Source: JAFGAS01 sp963809875 (lineage in GTDB: Bacteria; Desulfobacterota; Zymogenia; Zymogenales; Zymogenaceae). From it: DNA of 64,000 nt. This document shows positions 10,001 through 18,909 of this stretch, piece by piece; positions within the stretch are counted from its first letter, which is position 1; each line of letters begins with the position of its first letter. The notes below the pieces were generated by a model. That model was not told where the DNA came from, searched no databases, and saw nothing but the letters and a program-made list of their open reading frames with translations. The position numbers and the translations under genes are program-made. The stretch spans positions 62,001 to 126,000 of the forward strand of contig CAWELC010000002.1 in assembly GCA_963809875.1 (NCBI GenBank), in the 5' to 3' direction.

Positions 10001-11642
10001 TTTTCCTGGCTGTGGAATTCTGAAAGATAATGGTGTAATCTTTATCGATGATATCTATCGAATCGACCATGCTGTTGATGATGGTCTCGTTGAAGTCCTT
10101 CAGGTAGAGTATCTGCGCCTGGGCGTTCTTCTCCTCGGTGACATCCTCGAAAAATCCCTCGACGTACTGGAACTCTCCGTCGGGCGCGAATACGAGCCGG
10201 ATATGCACCCTGGCGGTGATTTTGGAGCCGTCTTTTCGTCGCCAGAGGGCCTCAAAAAAACCCCACCCCTCCTGCTCGGCGATCGCTTCGATGGCTTTTT
10301 TCCGATCCTCCAGATTGACGTAGAGATCGGTGGCAAAGTCTTTTATGGATGATAGGACGTCGGCGGGTGAATCATATCCGAGTATTCGGGCAAGGGCGGT
10401 ATTGACCCTGATGAATCTCCCATCCGGATGAGAGTGAAAGATTCCGAAGGCGGCGTCCTCGAAAAGGGCCCGGTAGCGCTCTTCCGATTCGCGCAGCGCC
10501 CTCTCGTTGAGCATGCGCTCGGTAATGTCCCTGCCCACGCCGAGAATCTCCACGGGATTTCCCTTTTCATCGGAGATCAGTGTCAGCGAGACTTCGGTCC
10601 AGTAGGTGGTGCCGTCCTTCCTCAGCCATTCGAGGTTCAGGACCTCTGAAATGGTCGCCCCCGCTTCCCCGGCCTTCACCCGGGTCATCATCCCCACGAT
10701 GGTCTTGACGATCGTATCGAACGAATTCGGGGTCAGGTTCTTTTGGAGCGGAAGCACCCTGATCTCGTCCAGGGTGTAGCCACGGGCGCGCGAAACCGAG
10801 GGGCTCATGAAAACGGGTTTGAGATTCTTGTCCAGGACCCAGACGGTATCGCTCATATTCTCGGTGATAATGCGGTAGCGCTCCTCGCTTTTCCTGAGGG
10901 CTTCCTGTGCCTCCCTGCGCACCGTCACATCCCGCGCGATGCCGTGGACTTCGACGATCCTCCCGTCATCCCAGATCGGGCGCTCCCTGGTCTCGATCGT
11001 CCTGACGTTCCCATCTTTATCGTAGAGCTCCAGCTCATATGCGCCGACCTCCTCCCCGCTCAGCCGCCTCTCGAATACCCGGGCCGCCTGTTCATACGAT
11101 TGGGGTGTCGCCAGATCCTTGAAATTTTTGCCGACGAGCCGGCTCAAGGGTTTGCCGAGGCTCTCACAAGCGGTCCTGTTCAGAAATTTTATGTTTCCCT
11201 CACCGTCCAGTGCGTAGACAAAGTCGGTGGTGTTCTCGACCAGGTCTTCATAGAGATCCCTGATCTTTCGGACGGACTGCTTCCTCTGCAGGGCAATCTC
11301 GATGGCCGCCCCGATCTCGCTCTGCTTAATGGGCTTTTCGATGTACCCGTACGCGCCGGCTTCCTTTACCTGTTGGATGACGTCTACGTCCTGGCTGCCG
11401 GTCAGGAAGATAATCGGGATATCGAGCTCTTCGTGAATGACGCGGGCCGCCCCGATGCCGTCCATTTCGCCGGGCATAATGATATCCATGATGATCGCGT
11501 CGGGATTGAGGGCGCGGGCAAGATCGACCGCCTCCGCGCCGGACGCGGCCGATCCGGCCACTTCGTATCCGAGAGACACGAGGGTATCCGTCAGCTGTGC
11601 GAGGATGAAGGGGGAATCGTCGACTGTCAGTATCCGTCTCAT
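7083..11642 (-). CDS. Giant REC-PAS(x8)-HisKA-HATPase-REC hybrid histidine kinase
   Basis: 1519 residues in one intact frame and no membrane helix, so a cytoplasmic sensor kinase. Domains in order: receiver (1-125, phospho-Asp53 in MDIIMPG); eight PAS/PAC units (about 130-250, 253-383, 384-508, 509-630, 633-766, 767-900, 901-1034, 1035-1160); HisKA with phospho-His near 1172 in VAHELNNPL; HATPase_c with N box, DDGPGI and GTGLGLSIAYGI; and a C-terminal receiver (about 1400-1519, Asp near 1449 in VDIKMPG). PAS5-7 are near-copies with an exact 402-base period. PAS4 carries a cluster of cysteines (CHEFYHGREELCEYC) that could bind metal or sense redox; that is inference. With a receiver at each end it probably belongs to a phosphorelay, yet no partner gene is adjacent. 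Ligands are unknown. Confidence 0.93.
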   Translation of the reverse strand: MRRILTVDDSPFILAQLTDTLVSLGYEVAGSAASGAEAVDLARALNPDAIIMDIIMPGEMDGIGAARVIHEELDIPIIFLTGSQDVDVIQQVKEAGAYGYIEKPIKQSEIGAAIEIALQRKQSVRKIRDLYEDLVENTTDFVYALDGEGNIKFLNRTACESLGKPLSRLVGKNFKDLATPQSYEQAARVFERRLSGEEVGAYELELYDKDGNVRTIETRERPIWDDGRIVEVHGIARDVTVRREAQEALRKSEERYRIITENMSDTVWVLDKNLKPVFMSPSVSRARGYTLDEIRVLPLQKNLTPNSFDTIVKTIVGMMTRVKAGEAGATISEVLNLEWLRKDGTTYWTEVSLTLISDEKGNPVEILGVGRDITERMLNERALRESEERYRALFEDAAFGIFHSHPDGRFIRVNTALARILGYDSPADVLSSIKDFATDLYVNLEDRKKAIEAIAEQEGWGFFEALWRRKDGSKITARVHIRLVFAPDGEFQYVEGFFEDVTEEKNAQAQILYLKDFNETIINSMVDSIDIIDKDYTIIFQNSTARKRFGEGAGKKCHEFYHGREELCEYCMAPKAVAEKKCLSREIELEDGTYLEVHSSPIRMPDGTFCSMEIMRDITERKRAELALKDSEQRYRLLAENANDAIFTTDMNLNVNYVSPSITRLIGFSPEEAVAQPVSKFLTGASLELAMNTLQRELEIEATGGDDPNRMRLLELEEICKDGSTVWTETTLSFLRDIQGRPVGILGITRDISERRKAEELIRESEQRYRLLAENANDVIFTADMNLKPTYVSPSIIRLRGFSPEEVMTQNVADTLTPASLELAINTMREELELEAAGKSDPNRTIRLELEAICKDGSTTWGETTLSFVRDKQGSPIGILGITRDISERRKAEQAIKDSEQRYRLLAENANDIIFTADTNLKFTYISPSVTRIRGFSTQEAMYQTPAEALAPSSLEVVLNVFKEEMELEAGGSADPARTRTLELEETCKDGTTIWTETKFSTVRDASGVLTGLMGITRDISERKKAEEALRESEEKFRNLFETSRDYLYIATLGGEILEYNKSALDLFGYSDEEMKRMNLKDLYVYPEERDKFVAKVLDEGYIENYELKLKKRDGTPVDALVTAVPRRSPDGTVIGMQGAIKDITQMKRLEQQLLQSEKLSGLGTMISGVAHELNNPLTVIMGNVELMLMDRSLSAKDIRSLKVVLKESERAAKIVSGLLTFAREHRPERKMINVNEIISESCKLREYNLRTSNIGLVLSLAPDIPLTLADPYQLQQVFTNLIHNARDALTEKGGGTLTVRSSFSDPTIIIEFEDDGPGIKPENLKKIFDPFFTTKDVGRGTGLGLSIAYGIINEHDGRIGVDSEVGAGARFKIELPVINASVEDAAPHRAQPSLDTAGKSILIVDDEEYIRELLRQVLTEKGYIVKTAPTADDAIRQMEAKRFDAVVVDIKMPGMGGKEIYSHIKKNRPEFADKVLFITGDVLSNDTQAFLNATDIKYIEKPFKIDKFISALNDLLGV
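8541..9746 (-). repeat. Three tandem PAS-coding repeats, 402-base period
   Basis: The sequence encoding QRYRLLAENAND recurs with equivalent bases at 8926, 9328 and 9730, exactly 402 bases (134 codons) apart. Each unit reads through a PAS core, a CKDGST..TET segment and GITRDISERRKAE. This indicates recent in-frame internal duplication within the hybrid kinase gene. Confidence 0.85.
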
Positions 11643-12190
11643 GGGTGCCCCCGATCGGTCTCTCCAGGGAGCCGAGCGTTGCGGTCAAGAGCGCGGGGCC
11701 GTCTCAGCCGGCCCTTTGGGGATACGATCGGACGTCGTGATATCGGGCAGTTCTTTGGGAAGGTGGGTCTTGCCCGTTTATCAGAGTCTGCTCAAGAGAA
11801 ATTCTATCATATAGGAAGACCTTTGAATAGTATCTAAATATATTCAGAGTTCAGAGCCGTCTAGGAGAGATTATTTGTGATCGGCCGGAAGGGGGATTGT
11901 TGGGGAAGGTGCCGCGTACGGACAATTACTCCCTTCTTGGATCGACGTTGAGAATGAAGAGGAGAAATGTGATACCTGTCGGAGCGATGCCTGGTCCGTT
12001 TCTTTCCACGCCTTGGGCCGGCGCCCGCCACGTACCTAAATCCCGACACACCCAGAGTGGCCGGAAAGAGCGTAGCCGACGACAGCTTCGGTGCCTCCCA
12101 TTTATCCCGAGATTCAAAGAAGGCAAATAACCGGGTGAGCATTTCTTCCGCAGTGGATATGGTGCGCCCGATCATGCGGGCTGTTTGCGA
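11643..12190. other. Intergenic, no supported gene
   Basis: 548 bases between the hybrid kinase start and the methyltransferase end. Open frames here have no recognisable similarity. The part next to 11820-11880 is AT-richer and should hold the kinase promoter, but no convincing box pair was found. Confidence 0.4.
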
Positions 12191-12931
12191 TTACGCCGAT
12201 AGTTGCCTCTCTCTATCGGGTCTGGCCGTCACGAAGACCCTGTCGGAAGCCTGCGAGATGGGCACTATCCTGATGCACTCCAGCCCGGCAGCGTCCAATT
12301 CTTCCCTGATCTCCTGATTGGAGCAATACTGTTTAGGGGAGGACGGCTTGAGCCTGGCTATTTTTCTCATCTCCCGCCTTCCCTTTCTTGTTTCAGCGGT
12401 TTTATATTGCAGCAGCAGATATTTTGAGGCCGAGGCTGCCATGGCCCTGAGCAGCTCGATTCGCTTATCTCGTTTAAAATAGTACAGAAATCTGACCGAG
12501 GCAATCAGATCAGGCTCGTCTCCGGACAGGGAGCCTTTCAGTGCGAAGGCATCGCCTTTGATCGCCCTGTTTTTCGGGCTGTACTCCGCCATGATTGTGC
12601 GCGCGGCCGCGACCATGTGATGGGAGAGATCCACGCCGATGATCCTGTATCCCTTTTTCGCCCAGTAGTGGAACAACCTTCCCGGCCCACAGGGCACGTC
12701 ACAGATGCAATTAATCTCACCAAGGCCGGCGAGCGATTTTTCTATGGCGTGGCGCTCGGACCATCTCTTGAAAAAGCCGAATAGATATTTGCCTCGTCTG
12801 AATGTGAGGTATTCCTGAGGGTTTTCGAAGAGGGGGCACGACTGGGAATATTCAACCGCTATCCTGGGAGTAGTGATCATCGATTCGGGCATCGCTTTTC
12901 GTTCCGATTTGACCGCCTTCGTGTGTCTCAT
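12191..12931 (-). CDS. Class I SAM-dependent methyltransferase
   Basis: About 246 residues. The SAM-binding motif I is unusual but clear (ICDVPCGPGRLFHYWAKKGY), followed by the acidic residue of motif II in IIGVDLSHHMVAAAR and the GDAF segment of motif III. The N-terminal CPLFENPQEYLTFRRGKY may shape the substrate site. The substrate is unknown; the fold resembles small-molecule methyltransferases. The start at 12931 (MRHTKAVKSE) is preceded by GGAGG at 8-base spacing. Flanked on both sides by about 500 bases without genes, so it is a single-gene unit. Confidence 0.75.
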   Translation of the reverse strand: MRHTKAVKSERKAMPESMITTPRIAVEYSQSCPLFENPQEYLTFRRGKYLFGFFKRWSERHAIEKSLAGLGEINCICDVPCGPGRLFHYWAKKGYRIIGVDLSHHMVAAARTIMAEYSPKNRAIKGDAFALKGSLSGDEPDLIASVRFLYYFKRDKRIELLRAMAASASKYLLLQYKTAETRKGRREMRKIARLKPSSPKQYCSNQEIREELDAAGLECIRIVPISQASDRVFVTARPDRERQLSA

Positions 12932-13424
12932 GAAATGTTGCCTCCGATCATGGTTCTGAAGGTAACCCGGGGTGCCGGGTAAAGAACGGCATACGCTCAA
13001 CCTTGCCCGCCGTTGTTCACGAATCAGTGATGATCGCAGGCGCTTTCTCCTCTATATAAATTATACAATAAGATACGATGGACTCTTGTTCAAGTATATT
13101 AGTTTAAAATAATCTATGGATTCTTTAATGCTGGCGATACAGGGTCACTAAGGCGCGTCCGCGCAATCTTCACCGGCCGCGATCCAGCAATGTGGGTGTC
13201 CGTGCCTGTGCGCAGATTGCGGTGCCGGCGGGAGTTAGGGTTTGGGTGAAAAGGGACGCAATCCTTCGTATCTTTGGCGGACGGTTGGGGAGTCGGCCGT
13301 CGCTATCGATATAAAGGGAATGACCGCGCCAGGAGAGGGTCGGGATGGGTGCCCAAAAAACCGGACGTGTCGGCGGAACGGGCGCAACGACGATTTTGGA
13401 ATAGCTCGAGAAGAAGCCGCCGTA
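12932..13424. other. Intergenic, no supported gene
   Basis: About 490 bases. The part at 13050-13125 is AT-rich and includes ATTATA, the minus-strand form of TATAAT, near 13060, so it probably holds the methyltransferase promoter; no -35 box at good spacing was found. The remainder is GC-rich with no recognised element. Confidence 0.4.
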
Positions 13425-14561
13425 TCACTTCTTGCCGTCGTCTATCCTTGTCTCGTCGATGACATGGCCCTCCTCGTCGATGGCCCGAAACGTTACGACG
13501 TCCCCGCGGACGTCCATGAGCAGAACGTTATAGGTCTTCTTGCCGAACACCAGTCTGCCGGTCAGGGCCGCAAGGGCATTATGTCTATTTACGTCGTATA
13601 GAGGGGCGCCGCCTCCTCCCGTGGCGAAGAAAGGGACTCCCGAGTAGGTCTCTCCCCGGACGTAGTAGTGGTCGTGGCTCGCGATGAGGGCGGTCACGCC
13701 GTTCCTTCCCATAACGCCACTGAAGAGTCTCAGGCCTAAAAATCCTGTCCGTTTGCCCTTATAGCTGGAGACCCCCTCGTGAGAAAGGACGAACAGATGC
13801 CGCATCTCCGGCTCGCGAGAGGCCGACCTAACCGTGTCCCATAGCCACATCCCCTCGGTGAAGGGGAAGAGGGGCCTGACCGTGTAGATATCCAGGACGA
13901 CGAAGAGATCGGCCCCGACCCGGAAGCTATAGTAGAGCCTCCCCTCCGGTGACGCCTTCGGTGCCGGGAAATAGCGCCGGAAAAAGTCCGCCCGTTCCCT
14001 GTCGTCCAGATCATGGTTTCCCAGCACGGCCACCAGGGGGATGTGATCGAAGGTGTCCCTCCCGACGTCAAAGAAGAACTTCTTCCACTGCGCCTCGTCA
14101 CCGCCGTCGCTGACCATGTCCCCGAGATTGACGATGAAACACGGGTGTTCTTTTTCAATCAGAGCCAGAAGCTTCCCGAAGACCTCGGGGTTATTTCTCG
14201 TGTCCCCGATAAATGCAGCGGTGTATGATTCTCCGGCTCCAAGGGTGGTGAACGAGGCCTCATGAAGGACGGCCGCGCCCTCCACGACCCGATAGCGGTA
14301 GGTGGTGCCGGGCTCGAGCCGGGCAAGCGTGACCAGATGGCGCACGCCCTTTTGAGGACAAGACGCGCGAGTCACGCCGCCCGACGGGTCGGCGACAATC
14401 ACCGCGCAATCCGCCGGGACGTCCGTCTCCCACATGACGGTCATCGTGTCCGCGCCCGGATTCTCCAGGACCGGCCCGATGATAATCTCGGCCCCGAGCG
14501 CAGGGCACGCGAGGGCAAGGACGAGCGCTATCGATACCGCTGTCTTTTTCAGGCTCTTCAT
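13425..14561 (-). CDS. Secreted metallophosphoesterase, purple-acid-phosphatase-like
   Basis: 378 residues with an N-terminal signal peptide (MKSLKKTAVSIALVLALACPALGA), so exported to the periplasm or beyond. Residues 27-110 form a fibronectin-III-like domain (MTVMWETDVPADCAVIV, LEPGTTYRYRV) as in purple acid phosphatases. The calcineurin-like catalytic domain follows, with metal-ligand motifs GDTRNN, NLGDMVSDGG, GNHD, SHEG and SHDHYY, all present and in order. It probably hydrolyses phosphomonoesters or diesters; the substrate is undefined. It stands as a single gene, convergent with nothing and 158 bases from the LPS glycosyltransferase. Confidence 0.85.
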   Translation of the reverse strand: MKSLKKTAVSIALVLALACPALGAEIIIGPVLENPGADTMTVMWETDVPADCAVIVADPSGGVTRASCPQKGVRHLVTLARLEPGTTYRYRVVEGAAVLHEASFTTLGAGESYTAAFIGDTRNNPEVFGKLLALIEKEHPCFIVNLGDMVSDGGDEAQWKKFFFDVGRDTFDHIPLVAVLGNHDLDDRERADFFRRYFPAPKASPEGRLYYSFRVGADLFVVLDIYTVRPLFPFTEGMWLWDTVRSASREPEMRHLFVLSHEGVSSYKGKRTGFLGLRLFSGVMGRNGVTALIASHDHYYVRGETYSGVPFFATGGGGAPLYDVNRHNALAALTGRLVFGKKTYNVLLMDVRGDVVTFRAIDEEGHVIDETRIDDGKK

Positions 14562-14718
14562 GACTTATGTCCTCTCATCTTACTGCCGCCGTCATCCTCC
14601 GGCGGTCCATTAGCACCGTGCCGCGCAAGGCTCGGGGGCAGGGGGCGTTACTCCGGTACGGGTATTTCTGCTCGCCTCAGGGGACGGAAACGGAGGTGGA
14701 AGGATTTCGGATGCGTTG

Positions 14719-15525
14719 TCACACGACGGGCTTACCGGACTTACCGGCTGTGGCTCTTCCCTTCACGTTTACGCGCTCCCACGTCTTGGCGTATTTGATG
14801 AAGACGTAGTAGGTCGTAGTGACGGCGATAACGAGGCCCGGCATTCCGTCCAGGAAGCCGCCCCTGAACAGATAATCCCGGACGAACCGAAAAGGCGGGC
14901 TCAGCAGCATCTTGAGGAGCGTGTATCTTCGTCCCTGAGCGACACGCTCCCTGGAGGCGATTTCGGAATAGCGATCGACCGTCTCGATCTGATGGGAGAT
15001 ATTGCGGTAGTTGAAGTGGAGGAACGGGTGCCGCAGTCTCCCGATCTTTCCGTCGATATGCAGTTTGGGATGGAGGCCCTTTTCCCATGTCCCCTTTGAC
15101 TTTCTATAGATGCGCAGTATCTGGTCGGGGTACCACCCGCCGTGTTTGATCCATCTGCCGAGATAGAACGTCTCCCGCGGGGCCGTGTATCCATCGGCGC
15201 GCGGCCCCCCGTTTTCGAAGATCGCACTGATCTCGTCCCGAAGGCCCGGGGAGACTTCTTCGTCCCCGTCGATATACATGACCCATTCGTTGCTCGTGAG
15301 GCTCTGGGCATGAGTGTACTGCTCACCGAATCCCACGAAATCCCTATGGTGAATATGCTCGGTGTACCTTTCGGCGACGTTCAGGGTCCCGTCGTCGCTC
15401 CCCGAATCCACAATCACGATCTCATCGGCCCAGTCCGCGACGCTCATGAGGGCTTTATCGATCCTTCGGATCTCGTTCTTGGTTATTATGTAGACCGAAA
15501 TCGGGAGTTTTCTTCCCTTTTCCAT
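14719..15525 (-). CDS. Family 2 glycosyltransferase, LPS-core type
   Basis: About 268 residues. Begins with the GT-A nucleotide-sugar fold: ISVYIITKNEIRRIDKAL, then EIVIVDSGSDDGT and the metal-binding DxD equivalent in YIDGDEEVSPGL. The continuation (RETFYLGRWIKHGGWYPD, RIYRKSKGTWE, LHPKLHIDGKIGRL, HFNYRNISH) matches the WaaE/KdtX-like group that adds sugars to the lipopolysaccharide inner core. A hydrophobic stretch near residues 215-240 suggests peripheral membrane association. The start at 15525 (MEKGRKLPIS) follows a GGGTGAG ribosome site. 52 bases after the next glycosyltransferase, so probably one operon. Confidence 0.85.
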   Translation of the reverse strand: MEKGRKLPISVYIITKNEIRRIDKALMSVADWADEIVIVDSGSDDGTLNVAERYTEHIHHRDFVGFGEQYTHAQSLTSNEWVMYIDGDEEVSPGLRDEISAIFENGGPRADGYTAPRETFYLGRWIKHGGWYPDQILRIYRKSKGTWEKGLHPKLHIDGKIGRLRHPFLHFNYRNISHQIETVDRYSEIASRERVAQGRRYTLLKMLLSPPFRFVRDYLFRGGFLDGMPGLVIAVTTTYYVFIKYAKTWERVNVKGRATAGKSGKPVV

Positions 15526-15577
15526 CGAACTCACCCGTACTGAGTGATGTACACCTGCGGCCCGATTGAGCAAGAGG

Positions 15578-16750
15578 CTATTTCCGCCCCCGGGAAATGA
15601 CCCGGCGATACACGTCCTGAATCCTCCCGAGATTTTCCTTCGTCGAGAGCATCGGGAGGATTTGGGCCGTCGCGGCACGCGCCTGGGCCCGCGCGTGCGG
15701 CGAAAAATAGTACGAGAGCGCCTCGGCGACGCCTTCGGCGTCTCTCGGGTCTTCGACGATGCGACCCAGCTTTTCGGAGACCAGGACCCCGGAGGCCCCG
15801 TTCTTCCTGGTGGTCACGACCGGCAGGCCCGTGGCGAGCGCCTCCAGGACCACCAGGGAGCACGAATCGTAAAACGTCGGCAGGAAGAAGATGTCGGCCG
15901 CTGCATAGAGCGGGACGATATCCTCCACATAGTCTAAAAAGACAACACGGTCCGAGACGGCAAGGCGGTCGACTTCCCGGCGATACCCTGCGGAATCGTC
16001 CCGGCCGACGATAAGGAGCCTGAACGGCGCGCGGACCCTTTTCGTGAGGGTCGGCACCATACGGATGGCAGGATAGACACCCTTGAGCCTGAAATTGTTG
16101 GTCACCATCAGGATGAGGATCTCGTCGTCGGCGAGGCCCAATTTTGCCCGCCCGGCCGCCCGAAACCGCTGCCTGTTTTCGGGATTGAAGCGCGTGGTGT
16201 CGATCCCGTTATAGATCACCTCGATCCGCTCGGGGTTGACGCCGTGAAAGCGCATCATATCTTCTTTGACCATGTCGGAGATCGCGATAACGGCCTTGAC
16301 GCCCGGGTCGGTATATTGCCGTCTCTGCAGGGAAAGGATGAGATGCCTGCGCGGGGTGAGGAATCGAACGAGGCGGGCGCACAACCGCGAGGCCGCCGAC
16401 TCCCGCGATCGGTCGTCTCCCTCGATCCAGGATTGCTCGATGCCGGTGTGGGGGTCCAGGACGGTCACTCCCGGGTTGTACCCGAGGCCGTGAATTATAT
16501 CAAACTCGTAATCTTTAAGGCGCTTATTGACGCCCCGCACGAAGGTGAGAAGCCTCAAATACTTGGGGTAGGGGATGACGCCCACCGGATGAACGACGAT
16601 GCGCCCTCCGGGGGATTGTCCCCGGCGGCAGAAGACGTGGACTTCGTGGCCCTCGCCTGCCAGCCCCTCGGCCAGGTCGCGGGCGTACCGCTCGGCCCCG
16701 CCCATGCGGGAGTCGAATTTATCGATGATCAGGGCGATTTTCAGTCCCAT
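15578..16750 (-). CDS. Family 4 (group 1) glycosyltransferase, GT-B fold
   Basis: 390 residues. The N-terminal acceptor domain starts with ALIIDKFDSRMGGAERYARDLAEGL, including the GGAER loop, and carries IIHGLGYNPG. The C-terminal donor domain has VIYNGIDTTRF, LLIVGRDD, FLDYVEDIVPLYAAADIFFLPTFYDSCSLVVLEALATGLPVV (the E(x7)E region) and NGASGVLV. The order resembles WaaG-like LPS core glucosyltransferases. Cytoplasmic face of the inner membrane. It precedes the family 2 enzyme in the same direction, so both probably build the same glycan. Confidence 0.85.
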   Translation of the reverse strand: MGLKIALIIDKFDSRMGGAERYARDLAEGLAGEGHEVHVFCRRGQSPGGRIVVHPVGVIPYPKYLRLLTFVRGVNKRLKDYEFDIIHGLGYNPGVTVLDPHTGIEQSWIEGDDRSRESAASRLCARLVRFLTPRRHLILSLQRRQYTDPGVKAVIAISDMVKEDMMRFHGVNPERIEVIYNGIDTTRFNPENRQRFRAAGRAKLGLADDEILILMVTNNFRLKGVYPAIRMVPTLTKRVRAPFRLLIVGRDDSAGYRREVDRLAVSDRVVFLDYVEDIVPLYAAADIFFLPTFYDSCSLVVLEALATGLPVVTTRKNGASGVLVSEKLGRIVEDPRDAEGVAEALSYYFSPHARAQARAATAQILPMLSTKENLGRIQDVYRRVISRGRK

Positions 16751-17142
16751 TGGACCCCCGTTGTTTCCGTCGCCGGGAAGTCAGAAGGCGCTGTCCATGG
16801 GCCATGCCGTATGGGATGTCGGATGTACAGCACTGCTCAACGAGGATTAGTCCAGAGGCAAATTCTGCGTTGAGGGTCAATGAAAACCTAGCACTATTTG
16901 GGCATGAAATCAAAGGTATTCTACTTTTCCTGGCAAAAAAGACGGGGAAAATCGAAGGATCGGCAGGCGGTTCGGGGTCCGGGCGGTATGAGGTTACCGG
17001 GTCCCGGGGATAGAGCATGTATCGGGTGGGCAAGGGGCCCGGAAAGGGGCGGCGTCCGGGCAAATCGTGGCGGGGGTGCAGCGCGTTTCCGCCGCTCCCG
17101 GTGCGCCGCGGCGTTTCCGAAACGGCCGAAGGGCTCTTCCGC
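16751..17142. other. Intergenic, no supported gene
   Basis: About 390 bases between the glycosyltransferase start and the GGDEF gene end. No open frame has protein-like character and no strong hairpin was seen. Confidence 0.4.
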
Positions 17143-18816
17143 TCATCGGGCGGCCCCCCGGCTGCGGTAGACCGCTTTCTCTGCGGCGTCGATCAGGTCC
17201 TCGATGGACCGGTGATCCTCCCGGGATGCCGTCCCGATCCGGATCTCGATATCCGGCAGCTTCTTGGCGATTTTTTCCGTCAGGCGACCGGCGACGATGA
17301 CGGCCTTTTGATCCGTCGCGGTGGGCAGAATGACCGCAAACTCGTCCTCCGTAAGGCGGTAGGCGCTGTCGAGTTCTTTCCTGATTGACTGGCGGGCTAT
17401 CTTGCCCACTTCCGTCAGGACGCGCTCGGCCTTTTTCGATCCGTGCACCGTCCGGTATGATTTGAAGTCGTCGATCGCAAAGACCATCAGGCACAGGGGA
17501 TACCCGATCCGCTCGGCCCGCTTGATTTCCTCGGCGATCTTGAACAGGAAGTGACGGCGGTTAAAGAGGCCGGTCTGAGCGTCCTTGATGGCCAGTTGCC
17601 ACAGGTCCTCGTCTATCTCTCTCTGTCGTGTCAGGTCATCCATTCCGACGATAATGTGGGCCGGCTCCCGCGAATCGCCCTCCACGACGTCGTAGGTGAT
17701 GCGCACGGGAAAGACAGTGCCGTCCTTCCTCACGTTCATGGTGTCTCTCGTGAGGCTCTTTTTTTCGAGGATCTCATGCATCGTCATGGGGTGAAAGAGG
17801 CCCGAAGGGAAGAAGTCCTTGAGGTGCCGGCCGATCAGGTCTTCCTTTCCCCAGCCGTGGGCCGCCGCCGCCGCGGGGTTCGAGTAGTGAACCGTGCCGT
17901 CGAGATCGGTGATCACGATCCCGATCTGGAGGCGTTCGACGGCTCGATAGAGCGGAACGACTCCGCCGGCGGCCGCCGACCGGAAGGCCGGCGCACGGGA
18001 GACGGCCGGCTGCGGCTCGGGCCGGGCCGGGGCGTCCCGTTTTGCCTCGATTTCACCGATCTGCTTTTCGGTCCTGACCAGGATATCGGTTATCTCGTCG
18101 GCCGAGAGGCTTATACCGACGCCCTCTTCCGGATCGTCCTGCACGGGCACGATCTGAGCCTGCGGCATGTCGTCTGTCGGTGTGTCGCTGCTTTCGATGA
18201 TCTCGAGACCTTCCCCCTCGATAATCTCGTCGTGTGCTTCGGGCGGCGATGGGGAGGGCGGGGCTTTCTTCGCCCGGGGCGACTCAGCCGAGGGTCCCCG
18301 GCCGGTCCTCATCGGCTCGAGCTTCTTTTTGACGTCCAGGTCGTCCGGGGCCAGCGACAGGACCCGCTCGAAGTAGTACTTCGCCCGCTCGATATCGCCG
18401 TTCATGAGCAGCACGTCGCCGAGGACCTTGGTTGCCATGAGGTGGTCGGGTTTCTCGGAGACGACCCGCTCGAGTTCTTCCGAGGCCTCCTTGACCATGC
18501 CCTTGTCGAAGTATGCCAGACCGAGCACGACCCGCCCGCTGAGGTAGTCGGGGTGATATTTGAGGCCCTTGAGGCACAGGCCGATGGCCTCGTCGTGCAT
18601 GCCTTGTTTACGGTAGACCTCTGCCAGCGTGGCAAAGACGCGGGAGGCGGGATTCTCGTCGAGCATCGCCCGGTATTTCTTTATTTCAGGAGTGATGAGA
18701 TCTGCCGGGGTTCCGAGGGGGGGGCTTGGCGTGGCTGTGTCTACGGAGCCGTCGGACTTACGCGAGCCTCTCGCGTCCCGAGCGCCGGTCTTCGGACTCT
18801 GGGTTTTGACGGCCAT
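17143..18816 (-). CDS. TPR-PAS-GGDEF protein with degenerate GGDEF site
   Basis: About 557 residues and no signal peptide or membrane span. After a basic, disordered start come tetratricopeptide-type repeats (about 45-155: PASRVFATLAEVYRKQGMHDEA, LGLAYFDKGMVKEA, LGDVLLMNGDIERA), an acidic linker, a PAS domain (about 290-410, GIVITDLDGTVHYSNPAA) and a diguanylate-cyclase fold starting DAQTGLFNRRHF. The catalytic loop that should read GGDEF/GGEEF reads LTEDEF, so cyclase activity is unlikely unless rescued; a c-di-GMP- or GTP-binding or structural role is more plausible. The start at 18816 (MAVKTQSPKT) is chosen because upstream codons lie in the promoter area. Single gene. Confidence 0.85.
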   Translation of the reverse strand: MAVKTQSPKTGARDARGSRKSDGSVDTATPSPPLGTPADLITPEIKKYRAMLDENPASRVFATLAEVYRKQGMHDEAIGLCLKGLKYHPDYLSGRVVLGLAYFDKGMVKEASEELERVVSEKPDHLMATKVLGDVLLMNGDIERAKYYFERVLSLAPDDLDVKKKLEPMRTGRGPSAESPRAKKAPPSPSPPEAHDEIIEGEGLEIIESSDTPTDDMPQAQIVPVQDDPEEGVGISLSADEITDILVRTEKQIGEIEAKRDAPARPEPQPAVSRAPAFRSAAAGGVVPLYRAVERLQIGIVITDLDGTVHYSNPAAAAAHGWGKEDLIGRHLKDFFPSGLFHPMTMHEILEKKSLTRDTMNVRKDGTVFPVRITYDVVEGDSREPAHIIVGMDDLTRQREIDEDLWQLAIKDAQTGLFNRRHFLFKIAEEIKRAERIGYPLCLMVFAIDDFKSYRTVHGSKKAERVLTEVGKIARQSIRKELDSAYRLTEDEFAVILPTATDQKAVIVAGRLTEKIAKKLPDIEIRIGTASREDHRSIEDLIDAAEKAVYRSRGAAR

Positions 18817-18909
18817 GAATGCCCCCGTTGGTGGTAGGTCGGTGAAAACCGCCTGTATGCTATCATATACGCCGCCGCGAGTCAACCCGGGACCGAGGCG
18901 GGCGGTTCG

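Noticed and set aside
13161..13222. Inverted repeat CGCAATCT / AGATTGCG
   Set aside because: Only 8 bases with a loop of about 46; likely by chance in GC-rich sequence.
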